From Aurantiochytrium sp. KH105 (taxonomy: Eukaryota > Sar > Bigyra > Thraustochytrida > Thraustochytriidae): a stretch of 64,000 nucleotides of DNA. The notes beneath the pieces are model-generated. The model saw only the letters and a program-made list of their open reading frames with translations, had not been told where the DNA came from and did no database searches. Location: assembly GCA_003116975.1 (NCBI GenBank), contig BGKB01000082.1:132275-196274 (forward strand), read 5' to 3'. The position numbers and the translations under genes are program-made. Of the stretch, positions 56,228-64,000 are shown one piece after another; position 1 is the stretch's first letter, and every line of letters starts with the position of its first letter.

Positions 56228-56749
56228 TCACGAGCCAATGGCCCAAGGACGATATTTTGTTGCTGTTTATCTTGAACGAGCTCCGAGGTCGCACCCCCAG
56301 AGACGGACTCTGTGTCCCTCCCGGATCGGCCACTGCCATCAGCATCCTCGAGCTCCTTTCTCTTCCTTCTCTTCCTTCTCTTCGCTTGGCTGCCTGTTCC
56401 TTGGGTCTGCTTTGCTTGCTTGATTACTTGCTTGATTGCTTCACCGCGGCGGCGAGGCGCGTGCGTGGCCTCGCCGCCCGAGACGCCCGCGTCGCACGCC
56501 CGCATCATCAGCTGCAGAGGATGCTCTCGCTCGAGGCGCCGTGAGCGAGCTAGATCGGACCCGTGCGGGTTCGGAGCGCAGCTGTGCTGTGCGATAGTAA
56601 CACGGTAGGACTGTGCAGGTCCGCCCGGGTCGAGACTCGCTTCGCTTCGGATTCGGCGGCCGGACCACTGCAGGCAGCTGCCGCGCGAGGCGAGCCCGAG
56701 TCGACGATGGCGGCAGCGGCAGCAAAAGGACAACGCGGGGAAGAACACG
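56228..56749. promoter_or_regulatory. Leader region of the acyl-CoA synthetase gene
   Basis: Contains CTTCCTTCT/CTTCTCTTCC repeats at 56360-56390 and two copies of CTTGCTTGATT at about 56415-56440. The upstream part is the 3' flank of the preceding gene. No gene seen. Confidence 0.4.
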
Positions 56750-58693
56750 ATGGACACGACGAAAGCTCTCAAGCTCGCGGCGGGCGCCGGCCTGGGCGTG
56801 CTGGCGGCCAAGACGCTGGACGAGAAACTCTGCATCTCGAGCGACCTCGCGCAGATTGAGACGCTCAAAAAGTATGCGCTGCTCGAGCAGCTGCCCGAGG
56901 ACGCTACCGTGGCTGATGTCTGGGAAGCCACGGTCGCCGCCACGCCGGACAAGGTTGCGGTCATCTTCGCCGAAAGCGGAGAGAAGATGAGCTTTCGCGA
57001 GGTCGACGCCATGGCGAACCGCGTTGCCGCCGCGCTGCGTGCGCAAGGTCTCGGTGCCGACGCTGTGGTGGCTCTCTTTGCCAACAACTGCATCGAGTAC
57101 GTGTACCTTTTTCTGGGCATTGCCAAGGCCGGCATGGTCGCAGCGGTCATCAACAGCAACAACAAGGCCAAACCTCTCTTGCACAGCCTCGAGGTCGCCT
57201 CCTGCAGCGCCATCGTTTATGCCGCCGAGCTCGAGGAGCAGCTCGAAGAAATCGCCGAGGACCTGGCGCAAGCAGCGTACTTTCGCATCGCCCTGTCCTT
57301 TGATGAACCGTCACGCGGAACCCAGGCGCGGGGCATTCCCGTGCTCGAGAGCCGTCGGCTCGAGGACGTTCTCCCCGGACCGGACTCGGACATCAACTCG
57401 TCGCCAGCCTTCCGTGCCTGGCGCGCACATAGCAGCAAGCTTCACCCGTGTTCGTACATTTACACGAGTGGAACCACTGGACTCCCCAAGGCCTGCGTCG
57501 TGACCAACTATCGTCTTTTACTCATGTTTCTGCGCATGAAGCTGTACAATGTAGGCCCGGACGATATTACGTACACGTGCCTCCCGCTCTACCACTCGAG
57601 CGGATTGGGTATTGGCCTCGGCAACGCCATTCTCCAGGGTTCAACAATTGTCTTGTCGCGAAAGTTCTCCGCCTCTCGCTTCTTCAAGCATTGTGCAGAG
57701 CACAATGTGACCGCCGTGCAGTACATTGGCGAGGTCTGCCGATACCTTTTGCACTCGCCCGCCTCACCGTGGGACCGCAAGCACAAGGTGCGTGTGGCCA
57801 TTGGCAATGGGCTTCGCAAGGAGATCTGGGTGGCCTTTCAAGAGCGCTTCCAGATTCCGGAGATTGGCGAATTCTATGGCGCCACGGAAGGCAACCTTTC
57901 CTTTACAAACCATTGCCGTGGTGTTCTCGATGGCAATCACAGAGACGTTGGCATTGTCGCGCGAGTCGGCCCTCTTCTCAAGGAACGCAAGCAGTTCAAG
58001 ATTGTTCGCCACGACGTCGCCACAGAGCAGCCCGTCAGAGACCCGACCACTGGATACTGCGTCGAATGTGCGCGGGGCGAGCCTGGCGAGCTCCTCGGTC
58101 CCATCGATCCGGCGCGCAAGGCAACCATATTTATGGGATACACGGGGAAAGAGGCGACCGACAAGAAGATCCTCAAGAACGTGCTCAAGGAAGGAGATTG
58201 CTACTTTCGCACGGGTGATCTCATCCGTCATGACCTCGATGGTAGTGTCGTCTTTGTGGATCGCGTGGGCGACACTTTTCGATACAAGGGCGAGAACGTG
58301 GCGACCGGCGAGGTAAGTCAGGTTGTCAGTACTTTTCCAGGTATGGTGGAGGCAAACGTTTATGGTGTTCAGGTTCCTGGGAGCCTCGATGGTCGCGCAT
58401 GCATGGCCGCCGTGGTGCTCGACCCGACAAAGCCAAACGTAGACTGGGCTGCTTTCTCCGACCACGTACACCATTCGCTTGCGACGTATGCCGTCCCGCA
58501 CTTTGTCCGTATCCTTTCACGCATGGACCTCACGGGGACTCTCAAGCATCGCAAGGTCGACCTTGCCAAGGAGGGAATCGACCCGACAATCATTTCCGAT
58601 TCGCTTTGGTACCTCGACACTTCGACACGGAGCTACAAGCCTCTTGATGCCAAGAGCTATGCGGACATTGTTGCTGGCAAGGCGCGTCTCTAG
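56750..58693 (+). CDS. Very-long-chain acyl-CoA synthetase / fatty acid transport protein (SLC27/FATP type)
   Basis: 647 residues, normal family length. It activates long and very-long-chain fatty acids to CoA thioesters through an acyl-AMP, coupling uptake to metabolism. A hydrophobic N-terminal segment (ALKLAAGAGLGVLAAKTL) should anchor it to the ER or peroxisomal membrane. The ATP/AMP signature YIYTSGTTGLPKA is at about 235-247; FYGATEGN and YFRTGDLI follow, and VGDTFRYKGENVATGEV is the FATP/VLACS hallmark that separates it from ordinary long-chain synthetases. The last 90 residues include LTGTLKHRKVDLAKEG, with the family's C-terminal Lys region. Intronless. A gene of this type fits an oil-accumulating protist, but that link is inference. 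Confidence 0.95.
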   Translation: MDTTKALKLAAGAGLGVLAAKTLDEKLCISSDLAQIETLKKYALLEQLPEDATVADVWEATVAATPDKVAVIFAESGEKMSFREVDAMANRVAAALRAQGLGADAVVALFANNCIEYVYLFLGIAKAGMVAAVINSNNKAKPLLHSLEVASCSAIVYAAELEEQLEEIAEDLAQAAYFRIALSFDEPSRGTQARGIPVLESRRLEDVLPGPDSDINSSPAFRAWRAHSSKLHPCSYIYTSGTTGLPKACVVTNYRLLLMFLRMKLYNVGPDDITYTCLPLYHSSGLGIGLGNAILQGSTIVLSRKFSASRFFKHCAEHNVTAVQYIGEVCRYLLHSPASPWDRKHKVRVAIGNGLRKEIWVAFQERFQIPEIGEFYGATEGNLSFTNHCRGVLDGNHRDVGIVARVGPLLKERKQFKIVRHDVATEQPVRDPTTGYCVECARGEPGELLGPIDPARKATIFMGYTGKEATDKKILKNVLKEGDCYFRTGDLIRHDLDGSVVFVDRVGDTFRYKGENVATGEVSQVVSTFPGMVEANVYGVQVPGSLDGRACMAAVVLDPTKPNVDWAAFSDHVHHSLATYAVPHFVRILSRMDLTGTLKHRKVDLAKEGIDPTIISDSLWYLDTSTRSYKPLDAKSYADIVAGKARL

Positions 58694-58902
58694 CAAGCTG
58701 GATGAAAGCGTAGGCTGCACAGCCTGACAAGCTCAAAAGTAAACATTTTCGGTTTCTTTCAAAGTTTTGTGTGTCGAAAGTATTCTTTCTTCCCGCCGCG
58801 TCGCGCTTTGGCGATATCGGGCTTAATTTGATGCAAAGCTTGTGGTTGTGACGAGACAATCAAGAATGCTTACATTTTCTTGCGATCCTACTTTTTAAAG
58901 AC

Positions 58903-60252
58903 TTAGGTACGGCAGGCCGTGCGATTCCAAATTGCGTTATCAACGATGGTGTAGTCTGGCATTACGGGGAAGGGCGTCTGACCAGGGAATTCAAAATAGC
59001 CAGCAGGATTACGAAGCCAGGTCCAGTTGGCCAAGTTGGCGTCAAGAATGTCAAAGGTGCCAAAGCCAAAGGAAGCGTCGCGCTCCAGAGACCATTCAGG
59101 TTGCTGGTAAAATTCGTTGGCCGTCTCTTCGCGGTTGCCTCCATCACCAATCGTAATGTGCACAGGGGCGCACTCGGTGACGGTATAGTTGTTCACCGGA
59201 GCCGTGCGCTCGTAGGCGTGAACGTGGCCCGAAAAGACAACGTCGACACCATACTCGACAAAGAGGGGTTCCATGGACACGCGCATTTCTTCGGCCTCTT
59301 GCTGATGGCTGACGTCGGAGCAGTACATGGGAGCGTGAAAGATGACAACAAGCCACGGGGTAAGCGCACGGTCAATAGTAGGCAGCGTCTCTTCAAGCCA
59401 GCGGTACTGAGGGCTATCCGTTCCAGTGTTGCAGTAGGAGCAGAGGCTGACGAGGGTCATGGGACCACGTTGCGTGGTGAACCACATGGGGCCCGTACCG
59501 GCATAACGCTGCTGGTACGCCATCCAGGCCTCTTGACTCGAAAGCTCGTGGTTGCCACCGGCCCACATGATTTCGGCCTTGCCAGTGAGGACCTGGGCAA
59601 GTCGACCAAAGGTATCCCAACGAGGCTGGTAGCCGTCGGCGTACGAGAGATCACCAGGCCAGATGATACTGCTGGCACCACTGGTCTCGAGTGCCTCTGC
59701 GGCCCGCGTCATGGTCATGTTGCTGTAATTGGTCTGGCCAACGTCAGCAAGAACGACAGCGGAAAAGACCTCGCTGGTGCCTGCGAGGGGCGGCGTGGTG
59801 AAGGAAAGAGTTTCGCTTGAAAGTGCCTGGTAGGAGTACTTTGTGGACGGACGAAGACCCTCGAGCTTGCACTTGTGCAGGTACGGAGACTGATAAATGT
59901 CGGACGGGTTGTGGTACGATCCCCCGGTGTTGAGATTCGCATACGTGGTGCTTGATCCAGTGCCAGTAATGGTTTCGTCGTCGGTCCAAGCGGAGCATGT
60001 GGTAGCGGGAGCGGCAAAGGTATTGTTGGTGGCAAATTGAACGTAGTAGTTCCATTTGCCATCAGAATTGCCAATGATGCGCAAGTTGATTTGCTGGGCA
60101 GCGTCATTGGCATCATCCTGAAGTAGGCGCATGTCAATGTCCTGGCCGGGGGCGGGACGAACCCAATTGTCTTTGCCGCCAATGCGGGCTTCGCTGGTGC
60201 CGACGGCAGCGAGAGCCACGGCCAGAAGCGAGAGCATTGATTCGAGGTGCAT
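58903..60252 (-). CDS. Secreted purple acid phosphatase
   Basis: 449 residues from the chosen ATG at 60252. Residues 1-22 are a signal peptide (MLSLLAVALAAVGTSEA). An N-terminal fibronectin-like domain (to about 165, ending in YSYQALSSETLSFTTPP) precedes a metallophosphoesterase domain with the five purple-acid-phosphatase motifs in order: VVLADVGQ, WPGDLSYADGY, GGNHE, IFHAPMYC and GHVHAYER. These hold the Fe(III)-metal(II) centre that hydrolyses phosphate esters at acid pH, outside the cell or in vacuoles. Several N-glycosylation sequons (NYS, NMT, NYT, NRT) suit a secreted enzyme. The frame runs 52 codons further upstream, but that part resembles the duplicated leader. Plant and oomycete enzymes of the same layout are well known. 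Confidence 0.95.
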   Translation of the reverse strand: MHLESMLSLLAVALAAVGTSEARIGGKDNWVRPAPGQDIDMRLLQDDANDAAQQINLRIIGNSDGKWNYYVQFATNNTFAAPATTCSAWTDDETITGTGSSTTYANLNTGGSYHNPSDIYQSPYLHKCKLEGLRPSTKYSYQALSSETLSFTTPPLAGTSEVFSAVVLADVGQTNYSNMTMTRAAEALETSGASSIIWPGDLSYADGYQPRWDTFGRLAQVLTGKAEIMWAGGNHELSSQEAWMAYQQRYAGTGPMWFTTQRGPMTLVSLCSYCNTGTDSPQYRWLEETLPTIDRALTPWLVVIFHAPMYCSDVSHQQEAEEMRVSMEPLFVEYGVDVVFSGHVHAYERTAPVNNYTVTECAPVHITIGDGGNREETANEFYQQPEWSLERDASFGFGTFDILDANLANWTWLRNPAGYFEFPGQTPFPVMPDYTIVDNAIWNRTACRT

Positions 60253-61577
60253 GATGAGTTCAAATTCTTCGATCGTCGGTCTGCAAGTTCTTGGCTTTGG
60301 GGTTTTGCTCTCCTCTTGTTTCGGATTTGCTTCGTGGACCGTGCCATCTGCTTCACGATATTTGAAAACAAACAAGATAATAGCGAGCGATGGCGGCGTT
60401 CCGTGCAATCTGCTTCACGATATCTGAAAACATCAAGATAATAGCGAGCGATGGCGGCGTTTCTGCATCTTTGCTTCCTGACCAAAAGCACGAGTCCACC
60501 CTCGATTCGACGCGCTCAGGGCACGTGCTTTCTGTGGCTGGTATGAGGGGAAACCACGCAAACCAAGCAGACTTGTGAATCTAGGGTGACGCTGATCGCG
60601 GCACACTGCGGTCTCGCGTGTCGCTCCGAACCCCTTCGGTGCAGTCACGCAAACTTCCACCTGCTAGTGCTTGCTCACCCGGCCGTCTGTCAGCTGGAGC
60701 TGTTCGGCGTGCTCTGACGCGGTCGCCTGCTCCACAAGTGGTAAGATACAAAGATCACAAGATCACAGCAATGTGTCCGTCCACTGCTCTGCAGGACCGG
60801 AAATTTGTAGCGAATGACTTCTCACAGTCAATTCGGCATGCGTAAGATTCGCAAGGTCTCCCAGGTCGTTGTCCTCGGCTGCGCCTGTTCATCCTGTCTT
60901 GGTTGAGATCATGGGAGACACGCACTCTATGGATTCGGCACCCTACAAGATTCACAGGCCAAGAAGGATCCCCAAGCTTGACTGTTGTCGAAAGCGCTGC
61001 TTCCCGAGGACGGAGTCGGAGTCGATGGCGGAGACAGAGACCACGACGGAGTCGATGGCGGAGACGGAGTAAGAGCTCGAGCTGGAGTTGGAGGCGACGG
61101 CGGCCAACCATTGTTGAAGTGCAGTGAGCGGAGGAGAGGTTCACGTGCTGCATTCGGTCTCGATTGCTTGAACGCGAAGAATCTGCGACGGACGAGCTCG
61201 TCATCGGACGCTGCACGGCCCAGGTCAGTCACAGTAATCTGCGCGAGCTCGCACGGCAGGCACGCGTCACGTCATGCTGCAAGCCGCACTCGCACGCTTC
61301 CCCGCGCCCAGCAGAAGCGAGGCGAACGGATCTTGAGAGCGCTCTCGATGCGGTTGATGGCGAAGCTGCAGCTGGCGCTCGAGCTGCGCGGAGAGCATAG
61401 CAGAAGAGGGAGGGAGGGAGGTATTCACGAGAAGAGCGCGCGGGGCAGCAGCGGTCGCAAGCGGTCGCGAGGAGGTCGCCACGAGCCTGCACGGCCCCGG
61501 GAGATCGACTGCAGAAAACGCTCGCGTGTGCCGCCTACACGTGAGGGCTGACTGGTGCGAAGAGGAACGGCGAAGAT
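60253..61577. promoter_or_regulatory. 1.3 kb divergent region
   Basis: Lies between the acid phosphatase and the first dehydrogenase gene. It holds the 62-base tandem repeat at 60348-60469, and two 33-base units built on GGAGTCGATGGCGGAGAC near 61015-61070. Frames of up to 190 codons near 61000-61550 are repeat-driven and not accepted as genes. Confidence 0.45.
60348..60469. repeat. 62-base tandem duplication in the phosphatase leader
   Basis: Copies begin at 60348 and 60410 with CTGCTTCACGATAT and contain AAGATAATAGCGAGCGATGG. They differ at a handful of positions. A third, weaker related piece starts near 60327 (TTTGCTTCGTGG). It lies just upstream of the acid phosphatase start, probably in its 5' leader. 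Confidence 0.9.
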
Positions 61578-62495
61578 ATGTCGCTCGCCAAGATCGCAGG
61601 CATGGCGGCCCTGGGCGGCGCCGTGGCCGCCGCGACGGCGGTGCAGGTGACCAAGCTGCGCGACGCAGCGAGTGAGCCGGAGTCTGGTCTCGCGCGCCGC
61701 GTGCAGCGCAAGAGGGTTTTTCTCGTGACGGGCGCCGCGAGTGGCATTGGGCTGCGCACGGTGCAAATGTTTTTGGCGAAGGGCTGGTTCGTCGGCGCCT
61801 TTGACATCAACGAAGACGCATTGGAAAAGGCGCTCGGAGACTCGGTCTCGCTCGTCAAAGGGGTCGTGGATGTATGCGATGCCGAGTCGTGCAAACGAGC
61901 CGTGCAAACGCTTTGCAGCGCAGCGCCGGGTGGCGCCGTGGATGTGCTGTTTAATTGCGCCGGGATCCTCTCCATTGGCGAGTTTGAGCGCATCCCGCTG
62001 GAGCGGCAGCAAAGTATCATAGATATCAACTGCAAGGGTGTTATCAATATGACAATGGCATGCTTGCCAGCGCTCAAGGAGTCTCGAGGTTGCATCGTTA
62101 GCATGGCGTCTCTTTCTGCTGTGGCCGGGGTCCCTTTCCACGCCACGTACGCTGCGTCCAAGGCTTTTGTCTTTTCATTCACGGAAGGTCTGCGCTCGGA
62201 GCTTGTCCAGTACGGTGTGCGTGTATGCGACGTCTCGGTCGACTATGTTTCATCGCCCATGACAGCCACGCAAAACTGGTCTCAAGGTACTTTTATGGCA
62301 AAAAAGAACTTTGCCACCACGGGTCAGGTTGCCTGCAAGGTTTGGGACGCCGTTAATCAGGCGACTCGCTTCAACGAGCATTTCTTCGTCGACGACGCCA
62401 CGCACTTTGCCTTCAGGATGGCGCCACTCTCGCGCGCGCTCGGTCTCTCGTACCATACCAAGGCTGTTGCTCAGTCCACGTCTGCCAAGCTCTAA
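61578..62495 (+). CDS. Membrane-anchored short-chain dehydrogenase/reductase, copy 1
   Basis: 305 residues. An Ala/Gly-rich hydrophobic N-terminus (AALGGAVAAATAV) is likely a membrane anchor. The Rossmann fold begins RVFLVTGAASGIG (TGAASGIG at 51-58, the NAD(P)-binding loop), then NCAG near 126, catalytic Ser in IVSMASLSA and Tyr191/Lys195 in YAASK. These are the classical SDR signatures. Asp rather than Arg after the second strand (GAFDINED) favours NAD(H). Substrate is unknown; retinol/steroid-type and lipid-linked SDRs share the layout. A close paralogue follows at 63506, so the pair arose by tandem duplication. Confidence 0.93.
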   Translation: MSLAKIAGMAALGGAVAAATAVQVTKLRDAASEPESGLARRVQRKRVFLVTGAASGIGLRTVQMFLAKGWFVGAFDINEDALEKALGDSVSLVKGVVDVCDAESCKRAVQTLCSAAPGGAVDVLFNCAGILSIGEFERIPLERQQSIIDINCKGVINMTMACLPALKESRGCIVSMASLSAVAGVPFHATYAASKAFVFSFTEGLRSELVQYGVRVCDVSVDYVSSPMTATQNWSQGTFMAKKNFATTGQVACKVWDAVNQATRFNEHFFVDDATHFAFRMAPLSRALGLSYHTKAVAQSTSAKL

Positions 62496-63505
62496 GAAGA
62501 AGCTGAGCGTTTGTGCGGACAACTCTGTCAATGTAAAGAAAGCAAGAAGTAAAGTAAGAAAGAGAAAAAGGACGAAAGAAAGGGAGGAAGGGAAGGTCAA
62601 GCTGGCTTGCCTCGAATTCGCCATTGAGCTTCTCAACCAATCTGCACCTATTCCCTTTATCAACTTGAAGCATCATTCTGAGCAATTCCGCTCCTCCACG
62701 GCAGCCAGATCCTCCTCCATTTGGACAGCCAACGTGTGTTCATCCTCTTGACCTGCGACCTCTTTTCTTCTCCGAACCCCTTCACTGCTCTTTTCCCCCC
62801 AACCTCGAAACCACCAAAATTCCTCCTCTCATGCTGCTTCTTCTGCTCAACGTATTTACCAACACGTACAAGCCGCCGGTGCGGTCATTCTGTCAGTCGG
62901 TCGGTCGGTCGGTCGGTCGGTCGGTCGGTCGGCCGGTCGGTCGATACGACCCCTGACTGACTTGGGGCCGCCGCCTTACCCGCTTCCCGCCACCGAGCTC
63001 CTCGCTCCCTGGGCCCGGTCGAAACGGCGCGGTACGAATCCCACCAATCGCACTTGTATACTACTATACTCGTGATACTATACCAGTCACAGTGAGAGTC
63101 TTTACGGGCAAGCAAGCAGCTAGCTGCCAGTGAGCCGCGCGCGCCCGGACCGTCTTGTCTTCTTCTGGCGACGCTTCCGGTCTCGATCCCGCTGTCAGTC
63201 CGCTGCGTGCCCCGGCCCGCGCTCGCCTCACTGCCCCCGCGACACGGCGACGTGCTGCAGAACGAGAACCCCATCTTCGCCGCGCCGCGCGCTTCGCCTT
63301 CGTCCTCGTCCCCGTCCTCGTCTTTGCCGTCTTCGTCTTCGTCGTCTTCGAGTTCGTCGTCTTCGTCTTCGTGGTCGCCGTCCTCGCGGAGTATCTTGGA
63401 TTCGTATCTTTGGCGGCGCGAAGGAAGAAAGAGATCGTCCCGGACGCGCAGAACCAGAACCAAAACTAGTACGGGAGGCAGCCCGAGAGACTCGGAGAGA
63501 GCATC
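62496..63505. promoter_or_regulatory. Region between the paired dehydrogenase genes
   Basis: Holds the (CGGT)n array at 62895-62943 and a CGTCTTCGT-rich hexamer run at about 63296-63385. No gene seen; a frame of 190 codons on the minus strand is repeat-driven. Confidence 0.45.
62895..62943. repeat. (CGGT)n tetranucleotide array
   Basis: About twelve CGGT units with one CGGC variant. Confidence 0.95.
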
Positions 63506-64000
63506 ATGACGCTCAAGCAGGTGGGCGCGGCGCTGCTGGTGGGCGGCGTGGCGGCGGCGGCGGCGGCCAAGGCCGCGAAGGCGCGCGACGCGCTGGGCGA
63601 GCCGGAGTCCGGGCTCGCGCGGCCCGTGGACCGCAAGCGGACAATCCTTGTGACTGGCGCCGCCAGCGGCATTGGGCTCAACACCGTGCGCCTGTTCCTG
63701 GCCAAGGGCTGGTTTGTGGGCGCCTTTGATCTCGACGAGGAGGCGTTGCGCAAGGCCCTCGGCGACCGCTCGGCGTCGTCGGTCGTCCTCGGCCGCGTCG
63801 ACGTCTGTGACGGTGCCTCGTGCAAGAGCGCCGTGGAGACCTTTTTGCGCGCGGCGCCTGGCGGTGCCATGGACGCGCTCTTCAACTGCGCAGGGATCCT
63901 CACGATCGAGGAGTTTGAGCGCATCCCGCTCGCGCGTCAGCAGCTCATCATTGATGTCAACTGCAAGGGGGTCATCAACATGACCTTACCTGCGCTGCCG
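63506..64000 (+). CDS. Membrane-anchored short-chain dehydrogenase/reductase, copy 2 (cut by window end)
   Basis: 165 codons are visible and the frame is open at the window edge. The N-terminus MTLKQVGAALLVGGVAAAAA is again a hydrophobic anchor. ILVTGAASGIG, FLAKGWFVGAFDLDEEAL, LFNCAG and FERIPLARQQLIIDVNCKGV follow, each nearly matching copy 1. The catalytic Tyr and Lys lie beyond the window. Same orientation and 1 kb downstream of copy 1, so a tandem duplication with both copies apparently kept functional. Confidence 0.9.
   Translation, partial: MTLKQVGAALLVGGVAAAAAAKAAKARDALGEPESGLARPVDRKRTILVTGAASGIGLNTVRLFLAKGWFVGAFDLDEEALRKALGDRSASSVVLGRVDVCDGASCKSAVETFLRAAPGGAMDALFNCAGILTIEEFERIPLARQQLIIDVNCKGVINMTLPALP

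Noticed and set aside
60985-61551. 188-codon plus-strand frame with Asp-Gly repeats
   Set aside because: Content comes from two tandem units of GGAGTCGATGGCGGAGAC followed by unrelated sequence, and it ends against the dehydrogenase leader.
62885-63463. 192-codon minus-strand acidic frame between the dehydrogenase genes
   Set aside because: Its acidic half is the CGTCTTCGT array read backwards and its end is the (CGGT)n array; no homology.

Overview
The window looks like a nuclear contig from a compact, GC-rich, nearly intronless protist genome. Genes are single, not in operons, with short intergenic gaps, and their 5' leaders carry simple-sequence arrays. Gene content is eukaryotic throughout (Reptin, a Qa-SNARE, TMEM129, a MAP10-like protein, a fatty-acid-transport-type acyl-CoA synthetase, a pentameric ligand-gated channel). 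Together these suggest a stramenopile of the labyrinthulomycete (thraustochytrid) kind, but that placement is inference. Only one gene (26496-28446, minus) clearly has introns.

Layout. 0.3-4.6 kb: a double-length tyrosyl-tRNA synthetase divergent from a probably mitochondrial M42-type metallopeptidase. 5.4-6.5 kb: a glycine-zipper protein, then 2.7 kb without a convincing gene. 9.2-15.9 kb: a Cys-less pentameric ligand-gated ion channel, a jacalin-lectin/TMEM129 ubiquitin-ligase fusion, a membrane-anchored cyclophilin, and a small secretory-pathway membrane protein whose 3' end has been tandemly duplicated. 16.6-25.9 kb: a glycosyltransferase-47/sulfotransferase fusion, a polytopic membrane protein, a P-loop kinase, Reptin, and a Qa-SNARE ending in a CaaX-like box. 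26.5-33.3 kb: a spliced protein rich in Thr-Pro sites, an ankyrin-FN3-IQ scaffold and a MAP10-like protein. 33.8-38.4 kb: an apparently intact two-gene DNA transposon in which a DDE transposase lies tail to tail with an XPG/FEN1-type nuclease carrying a SWIM zinc finger. 39.1-39.6 kb: an MDP-1-type phosphatase.

39.9-50.5 kb holds a single 10.6-kb intronless reading frame of 3530 residues. It carries about 14 degenerate SAM-like repeats, three leucine-rich blocks of the style seen in bacterial effectors, and near its C-terminus a domain matching the NEL E3 ubiquitin-ligase family of Shigella IpaH and Salmonella SspH, including the Cys-Glu-Asp catalytic signature. This is the most surprising gene here. 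The rest (52-64 kb) has an alpha/beta hydrolase, a TIR-like-domain protein with a CaaX-like end, a very-long-chain acyl-CoA synthetase, a secreted purple acid phosphatase and a tandem pair of membrane-anchored short-chain dehydrogenases, the second cut by the window end.

No genes form an obvious pathway cluster. Themes are secretory-pathway and membrane functions (TMEM129, cyclophilin, GT47-sulfotransferase, SNARE, acid phosphatase, hydrolase), lipid modification at protein ends, and two unrelated ubiquitin-ligase folds. The two best leads for something undescribed are the NEL giant protein and the transposase plus XPG-SWIM transposon. All domain calls come from reading motifs by eye; no database search was run.
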